A DNA stretch of 11,481 bases from Actinomycetota bacterium. GTDB lineage: Bacteria; Actinomycetota; Actinomycetes; Streptosporangiales; Streptosporangiaceae. The notes below the pieces were generated by a model that was not told the origin of the DNA, ran no database searches, and saw only the letters and a program-made list of their open reading frames with translations. The translations under genes were made by a program, and so were the position numbers. How positions within the stretch are numbered: the stretch's first letter is position 1; each line of letters opens with the position of its first letter. The stretch lies in the NCBI GenBank assembly GCA_003140115.1, contig PLIQ01000486.1, positions 1 through 11,481 of the forward strand. Direction: 5' to 3'. This document shows positions 1 to 6,804 of this stretch, in pieces.

Positions 1-654
1 GTCGCTGACCGTGGTCGAGCAGTGGCTCGGCCCCGACGCGGTCACGTCCCACGCCTCCGGCATCGGCGTAACCTGGCTCAGCTCGTTGTACAAGAACCAC
101 TGCTGGTTGCACGCCTTGTTCAGGTTCAGCACCAGCGTGGTGGGGCTAGCGACCTTCATGCTGGTCACCTGCATGTTCGGGAACCCGGTGTAGGCGCCGT
201 AGTCCACATCACCGACCGCGTTTTCCATGTTCAGCCAGAACTCGATGTTCTGCGCGGTCACCGGCTGGCCGTTCGACCACATGAAGGACTTCAGCGTGAT
301 CGTCACGGTCTTGCCGCCGTTGCTCCACACCGGCACGTTGGCCAGGCTCTTGGTCGAGTTCACCGTCGGCTGGTTCCCGGTGCCGTACCAGTACAGCGGC
401 CGGTACAGCAGGTACTGGAACAGGTCGGTGTTGGAGACGCTGATGTAGGCGCTGCTGGTGAACGGGAAGATGTAGTTCGGCGTGGTGGCCGGCAACTCCG
501 CGAACGTCGCCGTGCCGCCCGATATCGGCGTGCCGGTGGCCTGCGCACTACCACTGCTATTGCTACTGCTGGTGCTGCTGCTGCACGCCGCCAGCGCCGT
601 CACGCACGCCGCCGCGACCACCAGGCCACCGAAGCTCTTAATCCGCAATCTCAT
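1..654 (-). CDS. Peptide-type ABC transporter solute-binding lipoprotein, family 5 (partial, N-terminal 218 residues)
   Basis: The gene begins at ATG 654-652 and stays open to the window edge, so only the N-terminal 218 residues are seen; the family is usually about 500-600 residues. A signal peptide (Met-Arg-Leu-Arg-Ile-Lys, then a hydrophobic core) ends in the lipobox Leu-Ala-Ala-Cys with Cys24. It is followed by a Ser-rich linker (about 25-40), as expected for a lipid-anchored extracytoplasmic protein. The mature part has the family-5 pattern: an early GGTATFAE strand, a repeated aromatic 'YLLYRPLYWYG' segment, and 'FMWSNGQPVTAQNIEFWL', the equivalent of the 'KFSDGTPVTAEDV' motif. The family delivers oligopeptides or dipeptides, sometimes nickel or sugars, to an inner-membrane permease; the substrate cannot be told here. 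The start is supported by AGGAGGA seven bases upstream. Permease and ATPase partners are not adjacent on the visible side; they may lie beyond the left edge. The role as a solute-binding protein is firm, the ligand unknown. Confidence 0.92.
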   Translation of the reverse strand, partial: MRLRIKSFGGLVVAAACVTALAACSSSTSSSNSSGSAQATGTPISGGTATFAELPATTPNYIFPFTSSAYISVSNTDLFQYLLYRPLYWYGTGNQPTVNSTKSLANVPVWSNGGKTVTITLKSFMWSNGQPVTAQNIEFWLNMENAVGDVDYGAYTGFPNMQVTSMKVASPTTLVLNLNKACNQQWFLYNELSQVTPMPEAWDVTASGPSHCSTTVSD

Positions 655-968
655 CGGCCCGTCCTCCTCGCGCTGTCCGCGACGTGGTTATGTGCTGAGG
701 TCATCAGCCTGTCGCCCTTCTCCGGTTCCGCGGTCATCCGCTCCTCGCCGTCTCGGGGCCCGGGTCGCGGTGCCCCCTCGATTACGGTCCGTATCCTGGG
801 TCTCTCGCCGTTGGCGCATGATGAGCTAGCCGGTAAGCCACCGGTGTCAGCGGAAGCGTAGGCACCGTACGGCATCAATCCCTACGAGAAAACGTCACAA
901 CTTGTCATCAATCCGCGTCGACGCAACCGTAACGCGGTGATGCCGTGGCGGCGCAGGGGGCCGGCCGG
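655..968. other. Intergenic region with AT-richer patch and 9-base direct repeats
   Basis: This 314-base stretch separates the membrane-protein stop codon from the solute-binding gene. It has no convincing gene. It contains an unusually A/T-rich patch at about 883-912 for this DNA, a likely promoter area for the minus-strand lipoprotein gene. The 9-mer catcaatcc occurs exactly twice (873-881 and 906-914, 33 bases apart, about three helical turns), which could be operator half-sites. No clear -35/-10 pair could be fixed. The copy of the end of the membrane-protein gene at 936-957 is described separately. Confidence 0.5.
662..668 (-). promoter_or_regulatory. Ribosome binding site of the solute-binding lipoprotein
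   Basis: The minus strand reads AGGAGGA, a near-perfect Shine-Dalgarno sequence, seven bases before ATG 654-652. This fixes the start of the lipoprotein gene and argues against a longer or shorter N-terminus. Confidence 0.8.
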
Positions 969-993
969 TCAGGTGATGCCGTGGCGGCGCAGG
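936..993. repeat. Exact 22-base direct repeat duplicating the 3' end of the membrane-protein gene
   Basis: Bases 936-957 and 972-993 are identical over 22 bases and offset by 36. The copy at 972-993 is coding: on the minus strand it encodes the last residues Leu-Arg-Arg-His-Gly-Ile-Thr immediately before the TGA at 969-971. The copy at 936-957 lies just downstream in non-coding DNA, after a 14-base spacer containing the stop codon. Identity stops sharply at both ends, so this looks like a recent partial tandem duplication. Confidence 0.85.
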
Positions 994-1478
994 ATATCCT
1001 CGACGTCCCCGAGGTCGTCGTCATCGCCGGCCGCGTTCTTGCCCTTCCGGGCCTTGACCGCGGTCCTGGCCGACTCCGTGGTGGCGACCGGGGCCGTCCG
1101 GGGAGCGATCTCCCGCCCGGCGGCCGCGTCGGCCCTGGCCCCGACGGCCTGCTGGTCCTGGCCCCGCTTTCCCCGGCGTCGGCGCAGCGGGCCGGACACC
1201 ACGAACAACAGGGCGGCTACCCCGGCGACCGCGATGCCGGACCAGACCTCGGTCGAGAACACGAAGCCCTTCGCGAAATCCGCGATGGCGACCCCGATTT
1301 TCCAGAACATCTTGATCGAGCCGGTCAGGTACGCGGCGAGCGGCAGCAGCGACCAGGCCGCCCCGCGCAGGCCCGACCCGAGGCCGCGGCGCCGCATGAC
1401 GAGGTAACTCAGCACCAGGCCGAGCGCGGTCAGGCCCGCGCACAGCGGCAGCGACACGATCTGGTTGTAGGTGGACAT
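969..1478 (-). CDS. Small actinobacterial membrane protein, three predicted helices, function unknown
   Basis: The 169-residue protein has hydrophobic segments at about 7-27, 40-60 and 79-97, separated by an Arg-rich loop (28-38). A soluble tail (98-169) follows, starting with Arg/Lys, then Ala-rich, and ending in the acidic stretch Asp-Asp-Asp-Asp-Leu-Gly-Asp-Val-Glu-Asp plus an Ile-Leu-Arg-Arg-His helix. From memory it resembles the integral membrane protein encoded near metH and hisG in mycobacteria (Rv2120c) and its streptomycete counterparts; no function has been assigned to them that I know of. The start is ATG 1478-1476, because GGAGG lies five bases before it; the GTG six bases upstream would overlap that ribosome site. 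It lies 60 bases downstream of the HAD gene on the same strand and could be co-transcribed with it or use its own promoter. The last 22 bases of its coding sequence are duplicated just after the stop. Confidence 0.85.
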   Translation of the reverse strand: MSTYNQIVSLPLCAGLTALGLVLSYLVMRRRGLGSGLRGAAWSLLPLAAYLTGSIKMFWKIGVAIADFAKGFVFSTEVWSGIAVAGVAALLFVVSGPLRRRRGKRGQDQQAVGARADAAAGREIAPRTAPVATTESARTAVKARKGKNAAGDDDDLGDVEDILRRHGIT

Positions 1479-1483
1479 GCGCA

Positions 1484-1488
1484 CCTCC
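1484..1488 (-). promoter_or_regulatory. Ribosome binding site of the small membrane protein
   Basis: GGAGG on the minus strand lies five bases upstream of ATG 1478-1476. It favours this ATG over the GTG at 1484-1482, which would lie within the ribosome site. Confidence 0.7.
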
Positions 1489-1503
1489 CCGCGGTTCTAG
1501 GAG

Positions 1504-1519
1504 CAGTCTAGGTCGTGAT
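1504..1519 (-). promoter_or_regulatory. TAGACT (-10-like) element upstream of the membrane-protein gene
   Basis: On the minus strand this segment contains TAGACT, fitting the loose actinobacterial -10 pattern TAnnnT, about 27 bases upstream of the membrane-protein ATG. The whole 16-base segment matches 5822-5837, upstream of metH, at 14 of 16 positions. No good -35 was found at the right spacing, so this is a tentative call. Confidence 0.3.
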
Positions 1520-1538
1520 CGGCGCGGAATCCCTGGGG

Positions 1539-2213
1539 CTAGCCCCCCGGGTTGACCCGGAGGCCAGATTCTGCGATCCCGGCCCCGTCTGCGGTCAGGT
1601 CGAGCAGGGAACGTACCACGGTGCGGCCGGCGGCGGCCGGGATGGGTACCAGCGACGGCACCGCGAACACCCGGCAGCCCGCCGCCTCCGCCGACGCGAC
1701 GCCGTTAGGTGAATCCTCCAGGGCGAAGCAGTCCCCGGGATCCACGCCGACCAGCTTGGCCGCGAGCAGGTACGGCTCGGGGTCGGGCTTGGTGGCGGTC
1801 ACGTCCTCGGCGCACACCAGCACGTCGAACCGCATTCCCGTGCTGGCCAGCACGGCGTCCATAAAGCCGCGCTCCGACGAGGTCACCAGTGCGTTCGGCA
1901 GGCCGGCCCGCCTGACGGCGGCGAGCAGTTCACGCGCGCCGGGCTGGACCGGCATGCCGTCGCGGCGGACGCGCTCGGTGATGTCGGACATGAGCCACTC
2001 GGCGACCAGTTCCGGCGGCTGGGGCCGGGTCGCCTTCGATAGCAGGTACCGCAGCGAGCGCTCCAAGCTGCCGCCGAGCAGCTGCGCCTGGTCGGCCTCG
2101 CTCCAGTCCGCACCGAGCCTGGCCATGATGGCCGTCTCGGCCTCGAGCCAGATCGGCTCGGAGTCGATCAGCAGCCCGTCCATGTCGAACAGGACCGCGG
2201 CGTGAGCTCCCAT
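1539..2213 (-). CDS. HAD-superfamily phosphatase / beta-phosphoglucomutase-like hydrolase
   Basis: The 224-residue protein is a complete haloacid dehalogenase-type hydrolase, expected to remove phosphate from a small soluble substrate in the cytoplasm. All four core motifs are visible: motif I Asp10-Met-Asp12-Gly (nucleophile and acid/base), motif II Thr111-Ser, motif III Lys142 in Thr-Lys-Pro-Asp-Pro, and motif IV Glu166-Asp167 in 'ALEDSPNG'. Residues of roughly 17-87 form the helical cap of subclass I, as in beta-phosphoglucomutase and phosphoglycolate phosphatase relatives, so the substrate cannot be read from sequence. ATG 2213-2211 begins three bases after the metH stop and has no Shine-Dalgarno sequence, so translation probably depends on ribosomes finishing metH. 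That coupling suggests a housekeeping or metabolite-repair role near one-carbon metabolism, which is inference only. A perfect 12-base palindrome (1535-1546) spans its stop codon. Confidence 0.9.
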   Translation of the reverse strand: MGAHAAVLFDMDGLLIDSEPIWLEAETAIMARLGADWSEADQAQLLGGSLERSLRYLLSKATRPQPPELVAEWLMSDITERVRRDGMPVQPGARELLAAVRRAGLPNALVTSSERGFMDAVLASTGMRFDVLVCAEDVTATKPDPEPYLLAAKLVGVDPGDCFALEDSPNGVASAEAAGCRVFAVPSLVPIPAAAGRTVVRSLLDLTADGAGIAESGLRVNPGG

Positions 2214-2216
2214 GGT

Positions 2217-5200
2217 TCAGACGCTGAAGTACTTCGCTTCGCGATGGTGCAGGACGATCGCGTCGGTGGATTGCTCGGGATGCAGCTGCATCTCCTCGGA
2301 GAGCTCGACGCCGATCCGGGACGGCTCGAGCAGACGCACCACCTTGGCCCGGTCGGCCAGGTCCGGGCAGGCCGGGTAGCCGAAGGAGTACCGCGCGCCC
2401 CGGTAGTCGACCCGGAAGAAGCCATCCAGATTGTCCGGATCCGAGCCGTCGATGCCGAGCTCACGCCGGATCCGGGTGTGCCAGTACTCGGCCAGCGCCT
2501 CGGTGAGCTGGACGGACAGGCCGTGCAGTTCCAGGTACTCGCGGTAGGCGTTCTTGGCGAACAGCTCGGCCGTGGCCTCGGATATCCGCGAACCCATCGT
2601 GGCGAGCTGGAACGCCACCACGTCGGTCTCGACCCGATCACCCCCATTACCCGACTGCGCAGGCTTGAAGAAGTCGGCCAGGCACAGCCGCCGGTCGCGC
2701 CGCTGCCGGGGGAAAGTGAACCGCTCCAGCTCGGTGGTGCCATCCTCGCCGAGCACGATCAGGTCGTTTCCCGAGCTGACGCACCGGAAGTAGCCGTAGA
2801 CCACCGCCGCCTCGAGCAGTCCCTCGGTCTGCGCCCGCTCCAGCCACATACGCAGCCGAGGCCGGCCCTCGGTCTCGACCAGTTCCTCGTAGCTCGCCCC
2901 ACCTCGCCCTCGCGTCGGCTTGAGCCCCCACTGCCCCATGAACAGCGCCCGCTCGTCCAGGTAGGCGGCGTACTCGGCTAGCGGAATGCCCTTGATCACT
3001 TCGGTGCCGAGGAACGGCGGGTCCGGTACCGGACCATCGGTCGATACGTCCGAACGGGCCATGGTGGCCTGATCCGGGACATCGGTCGCGCTAGCCACGG
3101 AGGCGACGGCCCGGACCCGCCGGGTCCGCAGCTCGGGCAGCTTGGCCCCGGGGTCGCCGCGCTTGACCGCCATCGCGGCATCCATCAGGCGCAGTCCCTC
3201 GAACGCGTCCCGGGCGTACCTGACCTCGCCGTCGAACACCGCGGCCAGGTCCTGCTCAACATAGGCACGAGTCAGCGCGGCGCCGCCCAGCAGCACCGGC
3301 CAGCGCTCGGCCAGGCCGCGCGAGTTCAGCTCGGCGAGGTTATCCCGCATCACCACGGTCGACTTGACCAGCAGGCCCGACATCCCGATGACATCCGCAT
3401 CGTTCTCCTCGGCCGCCGCCACGATGGACGAGATGGGCTGCTTGATACCGATGTTCACGACGTCGTAGCCGTTGTTGGACAAGATGATGTCGACCAGGTT
3501 CTTGCCGATGTCGTGCACGTCGCCCTTGACCGTGGCGAGCACGATCTTGCCCTTGCCCGCCTCGTCCGTACGGACCATATGCGGCTCGAGGTAGCCGACC
3601 GAGATCTTCATCACCTCCGCGGAGGTCAGCACGAACGGCAGCTGCATCTGCCCGGAGCCGAACAGCTCACCGACTGTCTTCATGCCGTCCAGCAGCACGT
3701 CGTTGATGATCTCCAGGGCGGGCCGCTCGGCTAGGGCGGTCTCCAGGTCGGCCTCGAGACCGACCCGCTCTCCGTCGATGATCCGTCGCTTAAGCCGGTC
3801 CCACAGCGGCAGCCCGGCCAGCTCCGCGGCCCGGCTGGCCTTCAGGTCGGCCGCGTCCACGCCCTCGAACAGGTCCAGCAGCGTGGCCAGCGGGTCGTAG
3901 CCCTCACGTCGCCGGTCGTACACCAGGTCCAGTGCCACCTGACGCTGCTCATCGGGGATCCGGGCGATGGGCATGATCCGCGCCGCGTGCACGATCGCCG
4001 AGTCGAGTCCGGCCCGCACGCATTCGGCCAGGAAGACCGAGTTCAGCACCGCACGGGCGACGGGCTTGAGGCCGAACGACACGTTCGAGACGCCCAGCGT
4101 GGTCTGCACGGTCGGGTGGCGGCGCTTGAGCTCGGCGATCGCCTCGATGGTCTCGATCGCGTCGCGGCGGGTCTCCTCCTGGCCGGTGGCGATGGGGAAC
4201 GTCAGGCAGTCGACGATGATGTCCTCGACGCGCATCCCCCAGTTCCCGGTCAGGTCGGCGATCAGCCGCTCGGCGACCGCCACCTTCCACTCCGCGGTTC
4301 GCGCCTGGCCCTGCTCGTCGATGGTGAGCGCGATGACCGCGGCGCCGTGCTCGCGGAGCATCGGCATGACCCGGGCGATCCGGGAGTCGGGCCCGTCGCC
4401 GTCCTCATAGTTGACCGAGTTGATGACGGCCCGGCCGCCGATCAGCTCAAGGCCGGCCTCGATCACCGGGGGCTCGGTCGAGTCGAGCACCAGCGGCAGC
4501 GTGGCGGCGGTGGCGAGCCTGCCCACCACCTCCTTCATGTCGGCGACGCCGTCCCGGCCCACGTAGTCGATACACACGTCGAGCAGATGGGCGCCGTCCC
4601 TGGTCTGGGCCCGCGCGATCTGGACGCAATCTTCGAACTTGCCCTCCAGCATCGCGTCGCGGAAGGCCTTGGACCCGTTGGCGTTGGTCCGCTCGCCGAT
4701 GGCCAGGAACGCGGTGTCCTGGCGGAACGGCACGTGCGCGTACAGGGAGGCCACTCCCGGCTCGGGACGCGGCCGACGCGCGGCGACCGGCCGTCCGCCC
4801 ACCCGGTCGGCCAGCGCCGCGATGTGCTCGGGTGTGGTGCCGCAGCAGCCGCCCACCAGCGACAGGCCGAACTCCCTGGTGAACCGCTCATGAGCGTCCG
4901 CCAGCTGCGCCGGGGTCAGCGGGTAACTCGCGCCGTCGGGGGTAAGCATGGGCAGGCCGGCGTTCGGCTCGCAGGAGATCGGGATCCGGGAGTGGCCGGC
5001 CAGGTAACGCAGGTGCTCGCTCATCTCGCCCGGGCCGGTCGCGCAGTTCAACCCGATCATGTCGATGCCGAGCGGCTCCAGGGCGGTCAACGCCGCGGCG
5101 ATCTCGCTGCCGAGCAGCATCGCGCCGGTCGTTTCGATCGTGACCTGGGCGATGATGAGCGAGTCCGGGGCCAGCTGAGCCGCCGCCCGCTTGCACCCGA

Positions 5201-5708
5201 TGATGGCCGCCTTGGCCTGGAGCAGGTCCTGGCAGGTCTCGACGATCAACGCGTCGGCGCCGCCCCGCAGCAGCCCTTCCGCGTTGGCCTGGTACGCGTC
5301 GCGTAGCTCGCGGAACGTGATATGCCCGAGCGTGGGCAGCTTCGTGCCCGGGCCCATCGAGCCGAGCACCCAGCGCGGGCGATCCGGCGTGGCCCAGCGG
5401 TCGGCCGCGGCGCGGGCCAGTTGGGCGGAGGCCAGCGAGAGTTCCCCGATGCGGTCGCCGATCCCGTACTCGCCGAGGTTGGACAGATTGGCCCCGAACG
5501 AATTGGTGGTGACGCAGTCCGCGCCGGCCTCCAGGTAGGCCTCGTGGACCCCGGTCACGATGTCGGGCCGGGTTACGTTCAGTATCTCGTTACAGCCTTC
5601 ATAATCGGCGAAATCGTCGAGAGAGGCATCGCTGGCCTGGAGCATGGTGCCCATTGCGCCGTCAGCTACCACCACTCGCTCGGCCAATGCGGCCCGTAGC
5701 GTGCTCAT
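2217..5708 (-). CDS. metH: Cobalamin-dependent methionine synthase
   Basis: The enzyme transfers the methyl group of 5-methyltetrahydrofolate through cobalamin to homocysteine, giving methionine. The 1163-residue product has all four modules, numbered from ATG 5708. The homocysteine domain (about 1-300) starts with 'VVADGAMGTMLQ' and carries the zinc ligands Cys222, Cys288 and Cys289 (GGCCGT). The folate domain (about 330-590) starts at 'IGERTNANGSKAF'. The cobalamin domain (about 640-850) has Asp-Val-His-Asp-Ile-Gly with His732 as cobalt ligand. The reactivation domain (about 900-1163) has 'RYSFGYPACPD' for S-adenosylmethionine. Nothing is broken. An Ala/Val/Asp-rich linker (about 860-895) joins the last two modules. 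The chosen ATG aligns with the usual N-terminus but has only a G-run upstream; an in-frame TTG at 5729 would add seven residues. No cobalamin riboswitch was recognised in the short leader. It is followed at once by the HAD phosphatase. Confidence 0.97.
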   Translation of the reverse strand: MSTLRAALAERVVVADGAMGTMLQASDASLDDFADYEGCNEILNVTRPDIVTGVHEAYLEAGADCVTTNSFGANLSNLGEYGIGDRIGELSLASAQLARAAADRWATPDRPRWVLGSMGPGTKLPTLGHITFRELRDAYQANAEGLLRGGADALIVETCQDLLQAKAAIIGCKRAAAQLAPDSLIIAQVTIETTGAMLLGSEIAAALTALEPLGIDMIGLNCATGPGEMSEHLRYLAGHSRIPISCEPNAGLPMLTPDGASYPLTPAQLADAHERFTREFGLSLVGGCCGTTPEHIAALADRVGGRPVAARRPRPEPGVASLYAHVPFRQDTAFLAIGERTNANGSKAFRDAMLEGKFEDCVQIARAQTRDGAHLLDVCIDYVGRDGVADMKEVVGRLATAATLPLVLDSTEPPVIEAGLELIGGRAVINSVNYEDGDGPDSRIARVMPMLREHGAAVIALTIDEQGQARTAEWKVAVAERLIADLTGNWGMRVEDIIVDCLTFPIATGQEETRRDAIETIEAIAELKRRHPTVQTTLGVSNVSFGLKPVARAVLNSVFLAECVRAGLDSAIVHAARIMPIARIPDEQRQVALDLVYDRRREGYDPLATLLDLFEGVDAADLKASRAAELAGLPLWDRLKRRIIDGERVGLEADLETALAERPALEIINDVLLDGMKTVGELFGSGQMQLPFVLTSAEVMKISVGYLEPHMVRTDEAGKGKIVLATVKGDVHDIGKNLVDIILSNNGYDVVNIGIKQPISSIVAAAEENDADVIGMSGLLVKSTVVMRDNLAELNSRGLAERWPVLLGGAALTRAYVEQDLAAVFDGEVRYARDAFEGLRLMDAAMAVKRGDPGAKLPELRTRRVRAVASVASATDVPDQATMARSDVSTDGPVPDPPFLGTEVIKGIPLAEYAAYLDERALFMGQWGLKPTRGRGGASYEELVETEGRPRLRMWLERAQTEGLLEAAVVYGYFRCVSSGNDLIVLGEDGTTELERFTFPRQRRDRRLCLADFFKPAQSGNGGDRVETDVVAFQLATMGSRISEATAELFAKNAYREYLELHGLSVQLTEALAEYWHTRIRRELGIDGSDPDNLDGFFRVDYRGARYSFGYPACPDLADRAKVVRLLEPSRIGVELSEEMQLHPEQSTDAIVLHHREAKYFSV

Positions 5709-5851
5709 CAGCCCCCCCAATGCAGGCAATTACCGCCAGGACTCCCTAGGCTACGTTGCCTCGCAGGTACCCGCCAGACGTCACCCAACGAGTAGAGCCG
5801 ACCACGTAGGCTTGGGGGGAACAGTCTAGGCGGTGATGTGGGAGGTGGAGG
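5709..5851. other. Divergent intergenic region between metH and the PAC2 gene
   Basis: These 143 bases must hold the promoters of metH (leftward) and the PAC2 gene (rightward). A TAGACT -10-like hexamer for metH lies within 5822-5837 and a second, TAGCCT, near 5745-5750 on the minus strand, neither with a strong -35. A seven-base G-run precedes the metH ATG instead of a classical ribosome site. The six-base inverted pair CTACGT (5751-5756) and ACGTAG (5804-5809) is too short and widely spaced to call an operator. I do not see a cobalamin riboswitch core. Confidence 0.45.
5840..5851 (+). promoter_or_regulatory. Ribosome binding site of the PAC2 gene
   Basis: The purine tract GGGAGGTGGAGG contains two Shine-Dalgarno-like cores. 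The first (5841-5845) is spaced six bases from codon 5852-5854, exactly where homologous PAC2 proteins are expected to begin, yet that codon is GTC, not GTG or ATG. The strong site supports translation starting here rather than 93 bases downstream. Confidence 0.6.
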
Positions 5852-6769
5852 GTCATCGAGTTCAACGACGTCGGCGAACTCACCTCTCCGGTCGCCATCG
5901 CCGGGTTCGAGGGCTGGAATGACGCGGGCGAGGCGGCCAGCGGAGTGGTCAACCACCTCGGCATCGCCTGGCAGGCGACCCCGATCGGCGCCATCGATCC
6001 TGAGGATTTCTACGACTTCCAGGTCAACCGGCCGGTGGTCGAGATCGAGGATGGCCACACCAAGCGCCTGATCTGGCCGACGACCAGGATCTCCCTCGCG
6101 CGGGCTCAGCCCCGGGACCCCGCTGACGCGTCGGCACCGCCCACCGGCCTATCCCGGGACGTGATCCTGGTGCACGGCATCGAGCCGAACATGCGCTGGC
6201 GGGCGTTCAGCGAGGAACTCGTACACAGCCTGGAAAGCCTGGGCGTCGAGCTGGTTATCCTGCTCGGCGCGCTGCTGGCCGACGCGCCGCATACCCGCCC
6301 GGTGCCGGTATCGGTCGGGTCCTCCAACGCGAACCTGGCCAGCGAGGTCGCGGGCGGCGGGGTCAGCCGGGTGGACTACAAGGGCCCGACCGGGATCCTC
6401 GGGGTGCTCCAGCACACCTGCACCGGCGCCAGCTTGCCCACGGTCTCGCTGTGGGCGCAGGTGCCGCACTACGTGGCGCAGCCTCCCAGCCCGAAGGCCA
6501 CCCTCGCGCTGCTCCGCGGCGTGGAGGACATCCTGGACGCGCCGCTGCCGCTGGCCGACCTGCCCGAGGAGGCCCGCGCCTGGGAGCGGGGCGTGGACGA
6601 GCTCGCCCAGCAGGACTCCGAGGTGGCCGACTACGTCCGGACGCTCGAAGAGGCCAAGGACGCGATGGACCTGCCCGAGGCGAGCGGCGACGCCATCGCC
6701 CGCGAGTTCGAGCGCTACTTCAGGCGGCACGGCGGCGCCGGAGAGTCAACGGGCCCGGGCGGTATCTGA
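5852..6769 (+). CDS. PAC2-family protein (proteasome assembly chaperone 2-like), start codon non-canonical
   Basis: The reading frame encodes about 305 residues of an actinobacterial PAC2 (DUF75) protein, related to archaeal and eukaryotic proteasome assembly chaperones; its bacterial role is not settled. Family marks are 'IAGFEGWNDAGEAASG' near the N-terminus, 'DPEDFYDFQVNRP', 'LIWPTTR', the 'LVHGIEPNMRWRAF' strand, 'ALLADAPHTRPVPV' and 'GPTGILGVLQ', with an acidic C-terminal helix region. The N-terminal motif lies upstream of the first canonical in-frame start (GTG 5945-5947), and an in-frame TGA at 5834-5836 closes the frame above. The region between has no ATG, GTG or TTG. Homology and the ribosome site point to GTC 5852 or ATC 5855. 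A sequencing error (GTG read as GTC), a one-base insertion after ATG 5836, or real N-terminal loss are alternatives. Automated annotation may begin at 5945. The gene is divergent from metH and convergent with the SCO1664-like gene. Confidence 0.88.
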   Translation, partial: VIEFNDVGELTSPVAIAGFEGWNDAGEAASGVVNHLGIAWQATPIGAIDPEDFYDFQVNRPVVEIEDGHTKRLIWPTTRISLARAQPRDPADASAPPTGLSRDVILVHGIEPNMRWRAFSEELVHSLESLGVELVILLGALLADAPHTRPVPVSVGSSNANLASEVAGGGVSRVDYKGPTGILGVLQHTCTGASLPTVSLWAQVPHYVAQPPSPKATLALLRGVEDILDAPLPLADLPEEARAWERGVDELAQQDSEVADYVRTLEEAKDAMDLPEASGDAIAREFERYFRRHGGAGESTGPGGI

Positions 6770-6791
6770 GCCGCCACCGCTCTGGGCGGCT
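6769..6791. terminator. Candidate bidirectional terminator hairpin between convergent genes
   Basis: AGCCGCC (6769-6775) and GGCGGCT (6785-6791) form a seven-base perfect stem with a nine-base loop, starting at the last base of the PAC2 stop codon and lying 13 bases from the stop of the convergent SCO1664-like gene. There is no U-tract, common for actinobacterial stem-loops. Position is the main support. Confidence 0.5.
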
Positions 6792-6804
6792 GGATCCCGG
6801 GACC

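Noticed and set aside
551..585. A TGC/CTG-rich trinucleotide run.
   Set aside because: It encodes the Ser-rich linker that normally follows the lipobox cysteine in solute-binding lipoproteins; not an independent repeat element.
651..878. A 75-codon minus-strand frame ending in an ATGA overlap with the solute-binding gene.
   Set aside because: The overlap and an AGGG before ATG 875 are suggestive, but its third-position G/C content is visibly lower than in the neighbouring genes, it contains rare codons (TTA, ATA, AGA), and the product resembles no family I know. More likely a leader region.
1535..1546. A perfect 12-base palindrome GGGGCTAGCCCC at the HAD stop codon.
   Set aside because: It has no loop, so a hairpin would be poor, and such GC palindromes arise easily in this composition. 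No support as an operator.
5709..5851. A cobalamin riboswitch upstream of metH.
   Set aside because: The region is only 143 bases, shared with a divergent gene, and I find no conserved B12-box core. A covariance-model search would decide it.
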